64,000 nt of DNA from Woeseiaceae bacterium (GTDB lineage Bacteria; Pseudomonadota; Gammaproteobacteria; Steroidobacterales; Woeseiaceae), in assembly GCA_021773055.1 (NCBI GenBank), contig JAJFKV010000028.1, positions 62,001-126,000 of the forward strand, read 5' to 3'. The notes under the pieces were generated by a model that saw only the letters and a program-made list of their open reading frames with translations, ran no database searches and had not been told where the DNA came from. The translations under genes and the position numbers were made by a program. Positions within the stretch are counted from its first letter, which is position 1, and every line of letters begins with the position of its first letter. Below are positions 1-9,188 of the stretch, one piece after another.

Positions 1-1217
1 TCACGAACATTGCCCGAGACGATGCCAGAAAAAACACGTCGAAGATTAGCCGCCAAAATATGGATGGGCAGACCTTCACTAATATCGAGATCTTGCATCG
101 ACTCGTGCGTCGCAACAAATGGCCTCTGAAATTCGCGGGCTACTTGCAGCCGCCAGTTGAAATAAAACGCATCGCCGTGCTGTTTGCGAAAATCAAGCAC
201 TTCGTCGAGACGACTCTTGATTTTTCGCGCTACGGCACGTGGATCATCAATAATTATTTCGTAATGTTTCTGTGCTTCTGCTCCCAGGGTCGCTGCGACA
301 AATTCATCAATCTGTCGAAAGTAGGATTGGGAGCTTGCTGGCCCGGTCATGATGAGAGGCAATGGTTGTCCGGCATTATCCGGATGCAACAAGACGCCTA
401 ACAGATACAGTATTTCTTCCGCCGTACCGACGCCGCCTGGAAATACCACTATGCCGTGGGCTATTCTGGCAAATGCCTCCAGGCGCTTTTCCATGTCCGG
501 CATGATCACCAGCGAATTTACGATCGGATTGGGTGATTCGGCCGCAATAATCCCGGGTTCTGTGATTCCAACGTAGCGACCGTTGCTGATGCGCTGTTTT
601 GCATGGCCAATGGTGGCGCCTTTCATCGGCCCTTTCATGGCACCTGGTCCGCAACCCGTGCAAACATCGAGGGCGCGCAATCCCATTTCATAGCCTACCA
701 GCTTGGAATAGTCATATTCATCGCGACTGATAGCGTGCCCCCCCCAGCAGACGACCATATTGACCCGTGCAGGCACGTCCAGAAGCCCCGCATTTCGAAC
801 GATGTGAAATACGGCGTCCGTTATGCCCTCCGATGAATCGAGGTCGAAGCGCCCACTTTCCAGGATTTCATGGTGTGTAAAAACAATGTCGCGCAGTACT
901 GCGGACAACAGCTCACGCGTGCCGCGTATCATCCGGCCATCTACGAATGCATCGGCCGGCGCGTTCTTAAGAGATACTTTGAGCCCCCGGTCCTGCTGAA
1001 TAAAGCTTACCTCGAAGTCACTGTACTTCTGCAGTACCTCCTTGGCTCCATCCGATTCGTTGCCCGAAGTGAGCACCGCCAGCAAACAGCGCCGCAGCAA
1101 AGGGTACAAACCTCCCGCTCCGCCGCTCTTCAGCAAATCAACCTCGCGTTGGGACAGGACTTCCAGGCTGCCCTCGGGCCAAACCTCTGCGTCCACGCTA
1201 TTCGGGGCAGCAATCAC
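1..1217 (-). CDS. ppnN: Nucleotide 5'-monophosphate nucleosidase PpnN (YgdH/LOG family), 3' end off the window
   Basis: Hydrolyses nucleoside monophosphates to free base and ribose 5-phosphate, a cytosolic salvage enzyme bound by (p)ppGpp in E. coli. Reading the minus strand gives a protein that follows E. coli PpnN closely: 'LSQREVDLLKSGG' near the start, 'NMVVCWGGHAIS', 'CTGCGPGAMKGPMKGA', and the LOG-family 'PGGVGTAEE' motif. About 405 codons are present; E. coli PpnN has about 454, so roughly 50 residues lie beyond base 1. The start is GTG at 1217-1215, because an in-frame TGA (the stop of the neighbouring L,D-transpeptidase gene) lies two codons upstream. The three-base spacing to that gene suggests co-transcription. 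Confidence 0.93.
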   Translation of the reverse strand, partial: MIAAPNSVDAEVWPEGSLEVLSQREVDLLKSGGAGGLYPLLRRCLLAVLTSGNESDGAKEVLQKYSDFEVSFIQQDRGLKVSLKNAPADAFVDGRMIRGTRELLSAVLRDIVFTHHEILESGRFDLDSSEGITDAVFHIVRNAGLLDVPARVNMVVCWGGHAISRDEYDYSKLVGYEMGLRALDVCTGCGPGAMKGPMKGATIGHAKQRISNGRYVGITEPGIIAAESPNPIVNSLVIMPDMEKRLEAFARIAHGIVVFPGGVGTAEEILYLLGVLLHPDNAGQPLPLIMTGPASSQSYFRQIDEFVAATLGAEAQKHYEIIIDDPRAVARKIKSRLDEVLDFRKQHGDAFYFNWRLQVAREFQRPFVATHESMQDLDISEGLPIHILAANLRRVFSGIVSGNVR

Positions 1218-1220
1218 CGC

Positions 1221-1721
1221 TCAGGGCCGAATTTCTATAGGCGTATTTTCGCTCGTCATCAGCCAGATATCGATCATGTCGGAATTTGAAACGGCGATGC
1301 AGCCGTTGGTCCAGTCCTGAGTTCGATAATAAGCCTCGGAACGAGACGGCAAGTTGGGCTGACCATGAATCATGATCGCACCACCCGGGTCAACGCCGCC
1401 CTGATTTGCTTCACGGCGATCCACCCCATTGGGATACGAGACGTGGATCGAAAGAAAGTAGTCACTATTGGGATTGCGGGTATCGAGTAGATACCTGCCC
1501 TCGGGCGTCTTGAAATCGCCTTCTTTTTTCTTGTCACCTTCAGGGCGGATCCCCAATGCGATCTTGAAGGTACGAAAGACCTTGCCTTTGCTCAACAGGC
1601 GCAACTCACGGTCCGACTTGTCGATGACGACCGCGTCTGCGACCGGAAACTCGCCGGCCTGCATTAAGCCCGGCAGCAATAACATCAGGGGCAGGTAATA
1701 TACTTTCAGTCGATTCGTCAT
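1221..1721 (-). CDS. Periplasmic L,D-transpeptidase (YkuD domain)
   Basis: 166 residues with a signal peptide (hydrophobic residues about 8-20, cleavage likely after QAG) followed by one YkuD domain. The catalytic signature is visible: His119 in 'IMIHGQP' and Cys141 in 'WTNGCIAVSN', matching the family's HG...S/T-x-G-C pattern. Such enzymes form or edit 3-3 peptidoglycan cross-links or attach proteins to the wall. This is the compact single-domain type without LysM (ErfK/YafK-like). It starts at ATG 1721 and its stop is only three bases from the ppnN start. Exact substrate cannot be told from sequence. Confidence 0.9.
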   Translation of the reverse strand: MTNRLKVYYLPLMLLLPGLMQAGEFPVADAVVIDKSDRELRLLSKGKVFRTFKIALGIRPEGDKKKEGDFKTPEGRYLLDTRNPNSDYFLSIHVSYPNGVDRREANQGGVDPGGAIMIHGQPNLPSRSEAYYRTQDWTNGCIAVSNSDMIDIWLMTSENTPIEIRP

Positions 1722-1781
1722 TGTTCTAGCCTAACAAACCTCTGCGTCTCGGAATACGGTCCATATCACACCAGCGATTTT

Positions 1782-2183
1782 CTAGACGTTACGCCCGACT
1801 ATCCATCCGATCGCGAAACCGATACCGCCCGCCACCGTTGTATAAATGGGCAGGTACTGGAACACACGACCAGGAAACTCAGCATCCGAGAACATGTCGT
1901 TGAGGTTTACGGAGTACGCATAGTGTAAATAAAGCTCAAGCCCCAACGCGGGAATAGCGAAACCAACAAGCCCCAACGGTAAGCGGCTGCCAGCCCCGGT
2001 CCATTGCCCGCGACCGCGAATCAAAACAAGGCCGGACAGCAGCAGCAGAATTGCGAGCGGAACCAGGTTGCGTAAAACGTAGGGTCCGCCATCTTGCACG
2101 TCGTTGAACCAGAACGCTGCCGCCACAACGCAAAGCAACACCGGTAGCAGGCGCCAGACGATGTATTTGCCCCAATCAATCAC
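1782..2183 (-). CDS. Small integral membrane protein, function unknown
   Basis: 133 residues with about four hydrophobic segments and charged loops; no family recognised. The start is set at GTG 2183, which overlaps the TAG stop of the upstream transglycosylase gene by one base (TAGTG), a sign of translational coupling. A longer reading from 2318 exists, but its first 45 codons lie out of frame inside the transglycosylase gene and are not credible. Position between MltD-like and YkuD genes hints at a cell-envelope role, which is inference only. Confidence 0.65.
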   Translation of the reverse strand: MIDWGKYIVWRLLPVLLCVVAAAFWFNDVQDGGPYVLRNLVPLAILLLLSGLVLIRGRGQWTGAGSRLPLGLVGFAIPALGLELYLHYAYSVNLNDMFSDAEFPGRVFQYLPIYTTVAGGIGFAIGWIVGRNV

Positions 2184-4087
2184 TAGCCGCGCTCGATAGT
2201 CGTCAGCAACGGAATCTGCACCTTTGTGCCCGGACGTACTTTGTGCATATCGACTCCCGGGTTGTACTGCCTGAATAACCAGATCGGCACGTCGTGCTTG
2301 CGCAGCGACAGTATCCAAATCGCCTCACCGGACCGGATAGTATGCTCGGTAACGCCAGTTATGACGTGCTCACGAAAGAAACTGTCCTGTTGTGCTCGAT
2401 GATAGGCGATCCGCCGCTCTTCAAATACTTTGGCGTCGACGGTGTTCAAATCCAGCCTGATGCGCTGTCCAAGCGAAACAGGCGTGCGAAAAGCCAGCCG
2501 ATTCATGTCGCGCAGTCGTTGGGTTTTTATTTCCAGCCAATCGCCAAAATGGCCGAGAGTTTCCAGCGCTTGTACTTCGATCGTGTTGTCGGCGGCCACC
2601 GAATAATCGCTCGGATCCGATAGTAATGAGGTCTGAATATTACTAAGCAATGACGACGCGAAATCGCTCGTCAGAGTACTGGTCGATGTATCCGCAAGCG
2701 CAGGCTCCGGCTGGAGTTCGGGCTGGGGTTCGGGCTTGGGTTCCAGGGCGGCCTGGACGCTCACAACAACCGGGGCCGGCCCGGCAGCAGGTAGCCGCAG
2801 GCTCTGGCCGGCGCGAATGCGGTGACTGCTATTGAGATTATTGAGAGCCACCAGGGTGGAGACGCGTGTTGAGTAGGTTGCTGCTATTTGCGACAGGGTG
2901 TCACCACGCGATACCTGGTGAAACATATCTGGCAGCTGCTTTGCAAAAACGGCGTCGGCAGGCAACGATCCAATAACTTTAGCAAGTGATTGCTGCATAT
3001 TATCCGTCGGAAAACGCAACTCGTAACCCTTGGGCAGATATTTGCTTTCCTGCCAAACCGTCGCCTGTAGTGCGGGATTGTGGCGCGCCAGATTTCGAGC
3101 TGTTGTACCCATTGCTTGCGTCAGGCCAGAGACGGAAATATAGCCCGTCAGACGGGCGACCGAATAATCGGTCGGTGAGTCTGCGGTGAGGCCAGGGAAG
3201 TACTTTTGCACATTTTGATCGACTTCTTTTGCCGCCAGAAAAGCAACGTAAAAGTTGCGTGATGCGAAACCAAAGGTACGACCTTTGTACTTTCTCAATA
3301 TATCAACATAGGCCGTGTCGCCGTACTGACGCATTGCGCGCCGTACACCGCCAAGGCCATGGTTGTATGCCGTGATGGCCATGGGCCAGTTGCCAGTTAT
3401 CGAATAATTATAGGCCATGAGCCGGCCCGCTGCACGCGTAGCGGCGAACGGATCGTTGCGTTCATCGACCACGTGATCGACGCGCATGAATCGTCGGCCC
3501 GTACTCCGGGTAAATTGCCAAATCCCGGAAGCACCGACATGTGAGCGTGCGTTCGGGTTGTAGGACGACTCTACGTGCGGCAATGCGGCGATCTCGATCG
3601 GCACATTCAATGCCGAGAATTCCTTGTTGACGTGCTCGCGCCAGCGCCCCGACCGCCGCAACCCCTGCTGGAATCGATCCCTGAGCCCCTGCTGAAAACG
3701 AATTCGACCAACCGCGTCTTGCAACGCCTTTTTGCTCACGCCCGCCGGCCATAAAGCGAGAACACGCGACTCTTCTGCGCTCAGGTTGTCGCGTTTGCCT
3801 GTCGCGAGCAACCTTAGGACCGTCTGCAGCTCTTTGCGGCGCTTATCGACACGCCTCTGGCGCTCGCGCCGCGAGGTCTTCTCCGGCATTGCGAGGCGTT
3901 CGTAAACAATGCCGAGATCGCGGTTATCGTGCAGCACACCCTCGTCATTGCTATAGGTTGTGAATACATCAATCCAGAAGTCGACATCCGGTCGCAACTC
4001 TGGCGGCTGCGGAAACAGTTCGTCAGCGAGCGACAGGCTCGAAAAAGTCAGTATTAGCAGTAATAAACAGGGTCTGGATCTTGTCAT
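2183..4087 (-). CDS. mltD: MltD-type lytic murein transglycosylase with two LysM domains
   Basis: 634 residues: signal peptide 1-21, a long charged region, an SLT domain (about 155-300) with catalytic Glu173 in 'PHVESSYNP', followed by 'VGASGIWQF' and 'NWPMAITAYNHG', all typical of the MltD branch. A LysM domain follows ('VSRGDTLSQIAATYS', about 390-435) and a second, diverged LysM lies at the C terminus ('IRSGEAIWILSLRKHDVP', about 575-625). It cleaves the MurNAc-GlcNAc bond to leave 1,6-anhydroMurNAc. Unlike E. coli MltD no lipobox is visible, so it may be soluble in the periplasm. Between the LysM domains is a Pro/Glu-rich linker ('EPKPEPQPELQPEPA'). Confidence 0.9.
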   Translation of the reverse strand: MTRSRPCLLLLILTFSSLSLADELFPQPPELRPDVDFWIDVFTTYSNDEGVLHDNRDLGIVYERLAMPEKTSRRERQRRVDKRRKELQTVLRLLATGKRDNLSAEESRVLALWPAGVSKKALQDAVGRIRFQQGLRDRFQQGLRRSGRWREHVNKEFSALNVPIEIAALPHVESSYNPNARSHVGASGIWQFTRSTGRRFMRVDHVVDERNDPFAATRAAGRLMAYNYSITGNWPMAITAYNHGLGGVRRAMRQYGDTAYVDILRKYKGRTFGFASRNFYVAFLAAKEVDQNVQKYFPGLTADSPTDYSVARLTGYISVSGLTQAMGTTARNLARHNPALQATVWQESKYLPKGYELRFPTDNMQQSLAKVIGSLPADAVFAKQLPDMFHQVSRGDTLSQIAATYSTRVSTLVALNNLNSSHRIRAGQSLRLPAAGPAPVVVSVQAALEPKPEPQPELQPEPALADTSTSTLTSDFASSLLSNIQTSLLSDPSDYSVAADNTIEVQALETLGHFGDWLEIKTQRLRDMNRLAFRTPVSLGQRIRLDLNTVDAKVFEERRIAYHRAQQDSFFREHVITGVTEHTIRSGEAIWILSLRKHDVPIWLFRQYNPGVDMHKVRPGTKVQIPLLTTIERG

Positions 4088-4168
4088 TTATATTGATTCA
4101 AGTTTCAATCGCAAATTATTGATTACTTCACAGAAAAAAGCCGTGAAATATCGTATTTTAGGGACTCT

Positions 4169-5467
4169 ATGAGCACCCTGTGCCGACAATCTGACATTTA
4201 CAGCCGCGTTTGCCAATACCTGGCAGGTTTCGCGGTGCTGCTGCTGTGCAGCGCCGTGCATGCCGGCGAGGTTGCGGTGGACCCGGCAGACAATGGAATC
4301 GACCTGCGTCAGGATTCGACCCTTGATTTGGATTCTCGTTCCAGCGAAACATCGGCGGCAGCAGAAAACTTGCTCGAACCCACCGCAACTCGCGAATACA
4401 TGGGGCCGCTGGCGGATGCAGTCACCGATGCTGAGGGTTTGGCTGAGCCGCTCAAAATTCTAGGCTCCGAGGTTGCTCCGGGAACCTCGCAACGACTGTC
4501 ATGGTCCGCTACAGAATTATTCGAAGGGGTGCCGGTCTCCACACCGGTGCTGATCGCTAATGGCAGCGCCCCGGGACCGACGGTATGCCTGACAGCGGCT
4601 GTACACGGTGACGAACTCAACGGCATCGAGATGATCCGTCGGGTCTTCCACGATATAGAGCCCAGGAAACTTTCCGGGGCCCTGATCGGTGTACCCATCG
4701 TCAACGTGCAGGGCTTTCGCCGCGGTTCGCGGTACTTGCCGGACCGTCGCGACCTCAACCGTTATTTTCCGGGCAATCCGAACGGCAGTGCTGCAGCACG
4801 CATCGCTCATGCGCTGATCAACGATGTTATTACACACTGCGATGCCCTCATAGATTTACATACGGGTTCATTCGAGCGAGCGAATCTACCGCAACTTCGC
4901 GCAGACCTTCGCAATCCTGATGTAGTAACGCTCACACACGGTTTCGGCGCAATGGTCGTACTGCACAGCAAGCCGACGGTCGGCACGCTCCGTTATGCGG
5001 CAACGCGCGCCGGTATTCCTGCCGTTACCGTTGAGGCCGGTGGTCCGTCGCAGCTTGAACTCGTCGAGGTGAAGCACGGCGTGAAAGGCATCGAGTCCCT
5101 GCTGACGAGACTGGGCATGACACGGCGCATGCGACTGTGGGGCGACCCTGAACCGGTTTACTATCGCTCTTCCTGGGTGCGCGCCGACAACGGTGGCATC
5201 CTGCTGTCTGATGTCTCACTCGGCAGCACGGTTCGCAAGGGAGACTTGCTGGGCTCGATTACAGACCCCATGAGCAACGCCCGAACAGAACTTCGCTCAC
5301 CGTACTCGGGCCGTATTATCGGCCTGGCACGGAATCAGGTGGTCATGCCCGGTTTCGCTGCCTTCCACGTCGGTATAGAAACCGATGAGGTATCGGCGAG
5401 TGAAGAAGAAGTTGATGTCGTACGAAAATCTGTAGATGGTGGTTACGTAGACGGCATGTCCGAGTAA
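4169..5467 (+). CDS. Exported succinylglutamate desuccinylase/aspartoacylase-family zinc hydrolase
   Basis: 432 residues. A hydrophobic segment at about 15-31 ending in 'VHAGE' is a signal peptide or anchor. The M14-like AstE/AspA domain starts near residue 115. Zinc ligands are visible in 'AAVHGDELNG' (H-x-x-E) and 'LIDLHTGSFE'. The C-terminal part ('GGILLSDVSLGSTVRKGDLLG') is the biotinyl-like beta barrel common in this family. It probably removes an acyl or amide group from a small molecule or peptide, but the substrate cannot be read from sequence. Transcribed divergently from the transglycosylase and followed after 12 bases by lpxL. Confidence 0.85.
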   Translation: MSTLCRQSDIYSRVCQYLAGFAVLLLCSAVHAGEVAVDPADNGIDLRQDSTLDLDSRSSETSAAAENLLEPTATREYMGPLADAVTDAEGLAEPLKILGSEVAPGTSQRLSWSATELFEGVPVSTPVLIANGSAPGPTVCLTAAVHGDELNGIEMIRRVFHDIEPRKLSGALIGVPIVNVQGFRRGSRYLPDRRDLNRYFPGNPNGSAAARIAHALINDVITHCDALIDLHTGSFERANLPQLRADLRNPDVVTLTHGFGAMVVLHSKPTVGTLRYAATRAGIPAVTVEAGGPSQLELVEVKHGVKGIESLLTRLGMTRRMRLWGDPEPVYYRSSWVRADNGGILLSDVSLGSTVRKGDLLGSITDPMSNARTELRSPYSGRIIGLARNQVVMPGFAAFHVGIETDEVSASEEEVDVVRKSVDGGYVDGMSE

Positions 5468-5479
5468 ACTGCGGTCGCA

Positions 5480-6418
5480 ATGACAGTGGAACGCAGACCC
5501 CTTTCGAGCTACTGGGCTCCAAAATACTGGCCGACATGGATCGGTATGGGGCTTCTGCGCCTCCTGTGCCTGGTACCCCATAAAGTCGCGCTTGCGACAG
5601 GCCGTGCAATCGGGCGCCTGGTTCACCGGCTGGGCGGATCACGGCGAGCCATCGTGCGCCGCAATATCGAGTTGTGTTTTCCCGCACTTACATCCGTGGA
5701 GCGCGACGCACTCGCATACGAACATTTCAAAGCTCTGGGAATGACGCTTATTGAGATGGGCCTTGGGCGCTGGGCCAGCGACGAACATCTGGCTTCGATC
5801 ACAAAGCTCAAGGGCATCGAGCACCTGACGAGCGCCCTTGAAAATGGAAAGGGCGTCATCTTGCTGAGTGCTCACTTCACTACGCTCGAAATCAGCGGAC
5901 GAGTCCTGGCACAGAACAGTCCGCCGTTTGATGCGGTTTTTCGCAAGAACCGCAGCGCGTTCATTACTGAATTGCAACGCAGTGGGCGCGAACGTGCTGC
6001 TGAAGACACCATCGAAAAACGAGACATCAAGACGATGGTGCGCAGCCTGCGAGCCGGTCGGCCCGTCTGGTATGCGCCGGACCAAAGCTACAATCGAAAA
6101 GGCGCAGAAGTTATTGAGTTTTTCGGCGTGCCGGCGATGCATACAACCGCCACCTCAACACTTGCGCGTCTTGGAAAAGCAGTTGCGATTCCTTTTTTTC
6201 CGCGACGCTTACCAGACGGCAGTTATGAGATGACCTTATTTCCGCCGCTTGAGGGTGTGCCGGGCGATGACCCTGTGGCAGATACGCAGCTCTATATTGA
6301 CGTGCTCGAAGCACATATTCGCACCTGTCCAGAGCAGTATTTCTGGATTCATCGCAAGTTCAAAGATCTGCCGGCTGAATACCCTGATTACTACTCTGAC
6401 CTGGCGGCATTGAAATAA
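5480..6418 (+). CDS. lpxL: Lipid A biosynthesis lauroyl/palmitoleoyl-type acyltransferase (LpxL/HtrB family)
   Basis: 312 residues, usual length for LpxL. The catalytic HX4E motif is His132...Glu137 in 'AHFTTLE', at the same numbering as E. coli LpxL; 'DQSYNRKGA' and the C-terminal 'YFWIHRKFK' are family hallmarks. There is one N-terminal hydrophobic anchor (about 20-40). It adds a secondary acyl chain to Kdo2-lipid IVA at the inner membrane. It is the first gene of the LPS block. Its end overlaps the convergent kdkA by 28 bases. LpxL versus LpxM specificity is not certain; the start is ATG 5480. Confidence 0.92.
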   Translation: MTVERRPLSSYWAPKYWPTWIGMGLLRLLCLVPHKVALATGRAIGRLVHRLGGSRRAIVRRNIELCFPALTSVERDALAYEHFKALGMTLIEMGLGRWASDEHLASITKLKGIEHLTSALENGKGVILLSAHFTTLEISGRVLAQNSPPFDAVFRKNRSAFITELQRSGRERAAEDTIEKRDIKTMVRSLRAGRPVWYAPDQSYNRKGAEVIEFFGVPAMHTTATSTLARLGKAVAIPFFPRRLPDGSYEMTLFPPLEGVPGDDPVADTQLYIDVLEAHIRTCPEQYFWIHRKFKDLPAEYPDYYSDLAALK

Positions 6419-7122
6419 CCCTGTAGCAGTTGCTCCCAGTTAGCGGCGCGAAAGTGCAGTCTCGGGTCCAGATCCAATATCTTTTTCAGCGATCGATGCA
6501 GCCGGCTGAGCGTTTCCTGCTGCCACGGGCCAGGCGATTTCAGAGCGCCCTTGTCAAAATCGAGCATCCAGACATCACCATCCTTGTCGATCTGTACGTT
6601 GTAGGCGTTCATATCCGAGTGATACACGCCCGCCTCATGAAATTTCCGGATTGCAGCACCGACGGATTGCCAAAAGCCTTCACCGCGATCGGCCACCGCG
6701 ATGTACTGTGACAGGGACACCACGTCCGGAATTCGTACCGTAATGAGATCCGCAGTATAAAAGGTGCCGCGGCGAATAAAGCGCGCAGCGGCAGGTCGTG
6801 GCACATTCATGTTATTCGCTGCAAGCTTGTCGAGCAGGCGCCACTCCATGAACGAGCGCGTCAAGTCTTCACCGGAAAATATGTAGGTATCGCGCACCAG
6901 CTTGCCAAGAAGACCGCCACGCCGATAATGTCGCAGCACGAACTGGCGCGGCACATTACCGACGAACATCGTGTTGCCGCGCCCACCAGAGCGCAATGAA
7001 CCGGTCAAAATCTCCGCATGTGGCCAGCCTTCCGGCGTAAAGCGTTCAGCCGAAATCTGGTTGATAATCGCCTTATCGTATAGGATGGCGCCGGTCTTGG
7101 TTCTCTCGACGGTTTCGGTCAA
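6391..7122 (-). CDS. kdkA: 3-deoxy-D-manno-octulosonic acid (Kdo) kinase
   Basis: About 243 residues, as for Haemophilus KdkA. Phosphorylates the 4-position of Kdo in LPS on the cytoplasmic side. Visible family motifs: 'FVLRHYRRGGLLGKL', kinase catalytic loop 'HSDMNAYNVQID' (Asp170, Asn175) and metal-binding 'MLDFDKG' (Asp188/190). Presence of this kinase implies a single phosphorylated Kdo in the core, as in Haemophilus, Vibrio and Bordetella; that is family knowledge. The start is TTG at 7122 with an AGGA-like site about 9 bases upstream; no ATG is available close by. Divergent from the heptosyltransferase gene with only 18 bases between. Confidence 0.93.
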   Translation of the reverse strand: MTETVERTKTGAILYDKAIINQISAERFTPEGWPHAEILTGSLRSGGRGNTMFVGNVPRQFVLRHYRRGGLLGKLVRDTYIFSGEDLTRSFMEWRLLDKLAANNMNVPRPAAARFIRRGTFYTADLITVRIPDVVSLSQYIAVADRGEGFWQSVGAAIRKFHEAGVYHSDMNAYNVQIDKDGDVWMLDFDKGALKSPGPWQQETLSRLHRSLKKILDLDPRLHFRAANWEQLLQGYFNAARSE

Positions 7123-7140
7123 CGGGTCCGTCCTTCTCTC

Positions 7141-8217
7141 TTGTCAGATCTGATTCTAAAATCACAGCCGAAAAAAATATGTGTCATTCGCCTCTCCGCG
7201 ATTGGTGATACCTGTCACGCGCTTGCTGTTGTCCGGCGAATTCAGGATAACTGGCCTGAAGCAAAAATCACCTGGATCATCGGTAGGACTGAAGCTCGGC
7301 TATTGGCTGATATTCCGGATATCGAGTTTATCATCTTCGACAAATCCAAAGGCCATGGAGCGTACAACGATGTTCGGCATGCGCTTGGCGACAGGACTTT
7401 TGACGTCGCCCTGTGCATGCATGCGTCGATGCGCGTCAATTTACTCTACCCGTCTATTCGTGCTCCGATACGACTTGGTTTCGATCGCAAGCGCGCGAAA
7501 GATTTTCAGTGGCTGTTCACGAACAGGCGCGTTGCCGCGGCGCACGGCGAGCATGCTCTCGAAGCAATGATGTCATTTGCGTCGGCTATCGGGGTGACGC
7601 CGCAGCCCATTCGCTGGAATATACCGCTTGCTGATGAGGATCGGAAATTTGCTGCCGACTACTGCAATGCGAGCAAACCGCTGATTATTATCAGCCCTTG
7701 CAGCAGTAATCGCAGCAGAAACTTTCGCAACTGGAGCATTGAAAATTACACCGCAACAATTAAACATCTCGTTAGCAGGGGCTGTCGTGTCGTGCTAACC
7801 GGCGGCCCCAGCGAGCTCGAAAAAGAATACGGTGCAGCTTTGTCTGCCGGTGGGATTGCCGACGACCTAGTCGGCAGGACGTCACTCAAACAACTGGCGG
7901 CGTTAATTGATGCAGCCGAGCTTGTGATCTGTCCGGATTCAGGACCGGCACACATGGCGACGGCATTCAGCACACCAGTACTCGGCTTGTACGCGACCTC
8001 CAATCCCGATCGAACGGGTCCCTTCGCCTCGCGCGAACTCACCGCTAATCGCTATCCGGATGCGGCCGAAAAGTATCTCGGCAAGCCCGTGGCCGATCTT
8101 CGCTGGGGGCAACGTGTCCGCCACCCCGATGCGATGGATCTCATTACGGTCGATGAAGTCATCGGGAAGATTGATCGCCATTTCGATATCGATTCGATGC
8201 CGGGCGATACACGGTGA
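7141..8217 (+). CDS. ADP-heptose:LPS heptosyltransferase (GT9 family)
   Basis: 358 residues with the GT9 layout: N-terminal 'ICVIRLSAIGDTCHALAVV' (Rossmann start with the GD motif), and C-terminal 'CPDSGPAHMATAFSTPVLGLY', the ADP-heptose-binding signature. Transfers heptose to the inner core of LPS. Which position (WaaC, WaaF or WaaQ type) cannot be settled here; the fold is closest to the general WaaF/RfaF type. The start is taken at TTG 7141, as there is no ATG before the conserved first strand; the ribosome site is weak. The stop overlaps the GTG start of the next gene by four bases (GTGA). Confidence 0.88.
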   Translation: MSDLILKSQPKKICVIRLSAIGDTCHALAVVRRIQDNWPEAKITWIIGRTEARLLADIPDIEFIIFDKSKGHGAYNDVRHALGDRTFDVALCMHASMRVNLLYPSIRAPIRLGFDRKRAKDFQWLFTNRRVAAAHGEHALEAMMSFASAIGVTPQPIRWNIPLADEDRKFAADYCNASKPLIIISPCSSNRSRNFRNWSIENYTATIKHLVSRGCRVVLTGGPSELEKEYGAALSAGGIADDLVGRTSLKQLAALIDAAELVICPDSGPAHMATAFSTPVLGLYATSNPDRTGPFASRELTANRYPDAAEKYLGKPVADLRWGQRVRHPDAMDLITVDEVIGKIDRHFDIDSMPGDTR

Positions 8218-9188
8218 AACTATCGATCATTACGGTCAACTACAAATCCTGGGGACACCTGGAAGCAGCATTGTCGGCGTTGCAATCCGATCTTCCGACT
8301 GATTGGGAAATTATCGTTGTAGACAACGAATCGAACCCCGCTGAGTTTGATGCCTTCGCCGCCCGCTTTCCCTGGGCAACGTTTATTGCCAACCCGGACA
8401 ACAGCGGCTTCGGCCACGGCTGTAATATCGGTGTGGCTAAGGCCATTGGCGAACAGCTGTTATTCATGAATCCGGACGTTGTTGCGACGTCGGCCGATAT
8501 TCAGAAACTCCTGCAAATCAAAGAGCAGCACGACGTCGGCATCATTGCACCCAGACAGGTGTCTGCGACCGGCAAAGCGCAAAAGGTTTTCGATGATTTC
8601 CCGAGTCTTCTGAATCAGAGCAAGACGCTAAAAGCACTGCTGCGATTCGTTCATCCAGCGCGATTTCGCGATCCACGTGCCGAATACAGTGAGCTTACGA
8701 CGTGTGATTGGGTGACTGGTTCGGTCCTGCTCATCGAGCACGCAGATTTCGATGCTATCGGCGGCTGGTCCGAAGATTACTGGATGTATGTCGAGGACGC
8801 CGACCTCTGCCGCAAGGCGCACGACTGTGGTATGAGCATTGCTTACGCACCGGAAGTCGAAGTGATTCATGCTCATGGTGGCTCGAGTCGGCTGAATGTT
8901 GTGGTGAAGTCGATGACCAAGCTTGAGGTTATCATCTCAAAACACGTTTACACCCGCCATCACACACGTGGCCTCGAACGTTGGCTCACGCACACGCTCA
9001 TCATCTTATTACGACTACCCATGCTGGTCGTCGCAGGCATCCTGGACCTGATTACATTGCGACAGATTCCTACGTTGCGGGTACGCAGCCGAATGCTGGT
9101 CGGATTGTTGCGTTATTATGGCGGTGTGGTTCGTACAGGCTCATGGCTGAGCCCGCGAGCATTGGCAAATCAACCTGCGGCAGAATAG
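8214..9188 (+). CDS. Glycosyltransferase family 2 (rhamnosyltransferase-like)
   Basis: 324 residues, GT-A fold. Start 'LSIITVNYKSWGHLEAAL', nucleotide-sugar binding 'VVDNES', metal-binding region 'LFMNPDV' in place of DxD, and 'YVEDADLCRKAHDCG' (the ED acceptor-side motif of WbbL-like rhamnosyltransferases). A hydrophobic stretch near residues 262-282 may tether it to the membrane. It starts at GTG 8214, overlapping the heptosyltransferase stop, so the two are probably made together. Likely adds a sugar, possibly the product of the neighbouring rfb genes, to LPS core or O-antigen; this substrate link is inference. Confidence 0.85.
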   Translation: MKLSIITVNYKSWGHLEAALSALQSDLPTDWEIIVVDNESNPAEFDAFAARFPWATFIANPDNSGFGHGCNIGVAKAIGEQLLFMNPDVVATSADIQKLLQIKEQHDVGIIAPRQVSATGKAQKVFDDFPSLLNQSKTLKALLRFVHPARFRDPRAEYSELTTCDWVTGSVLLIEHADFDAIGGWSEDYWMYVEDADLCRKAHDCGMSIAYAPEVEVIHAHGGSSRLNVVVKSMTKLEVIISKHVYTRHHTRGLERWLTHTLIILLRLPMLVVAGILDLITLRQIPTLRVRSRMLVGLLRYYGGVVRTGSWLSPRALANQPAAE

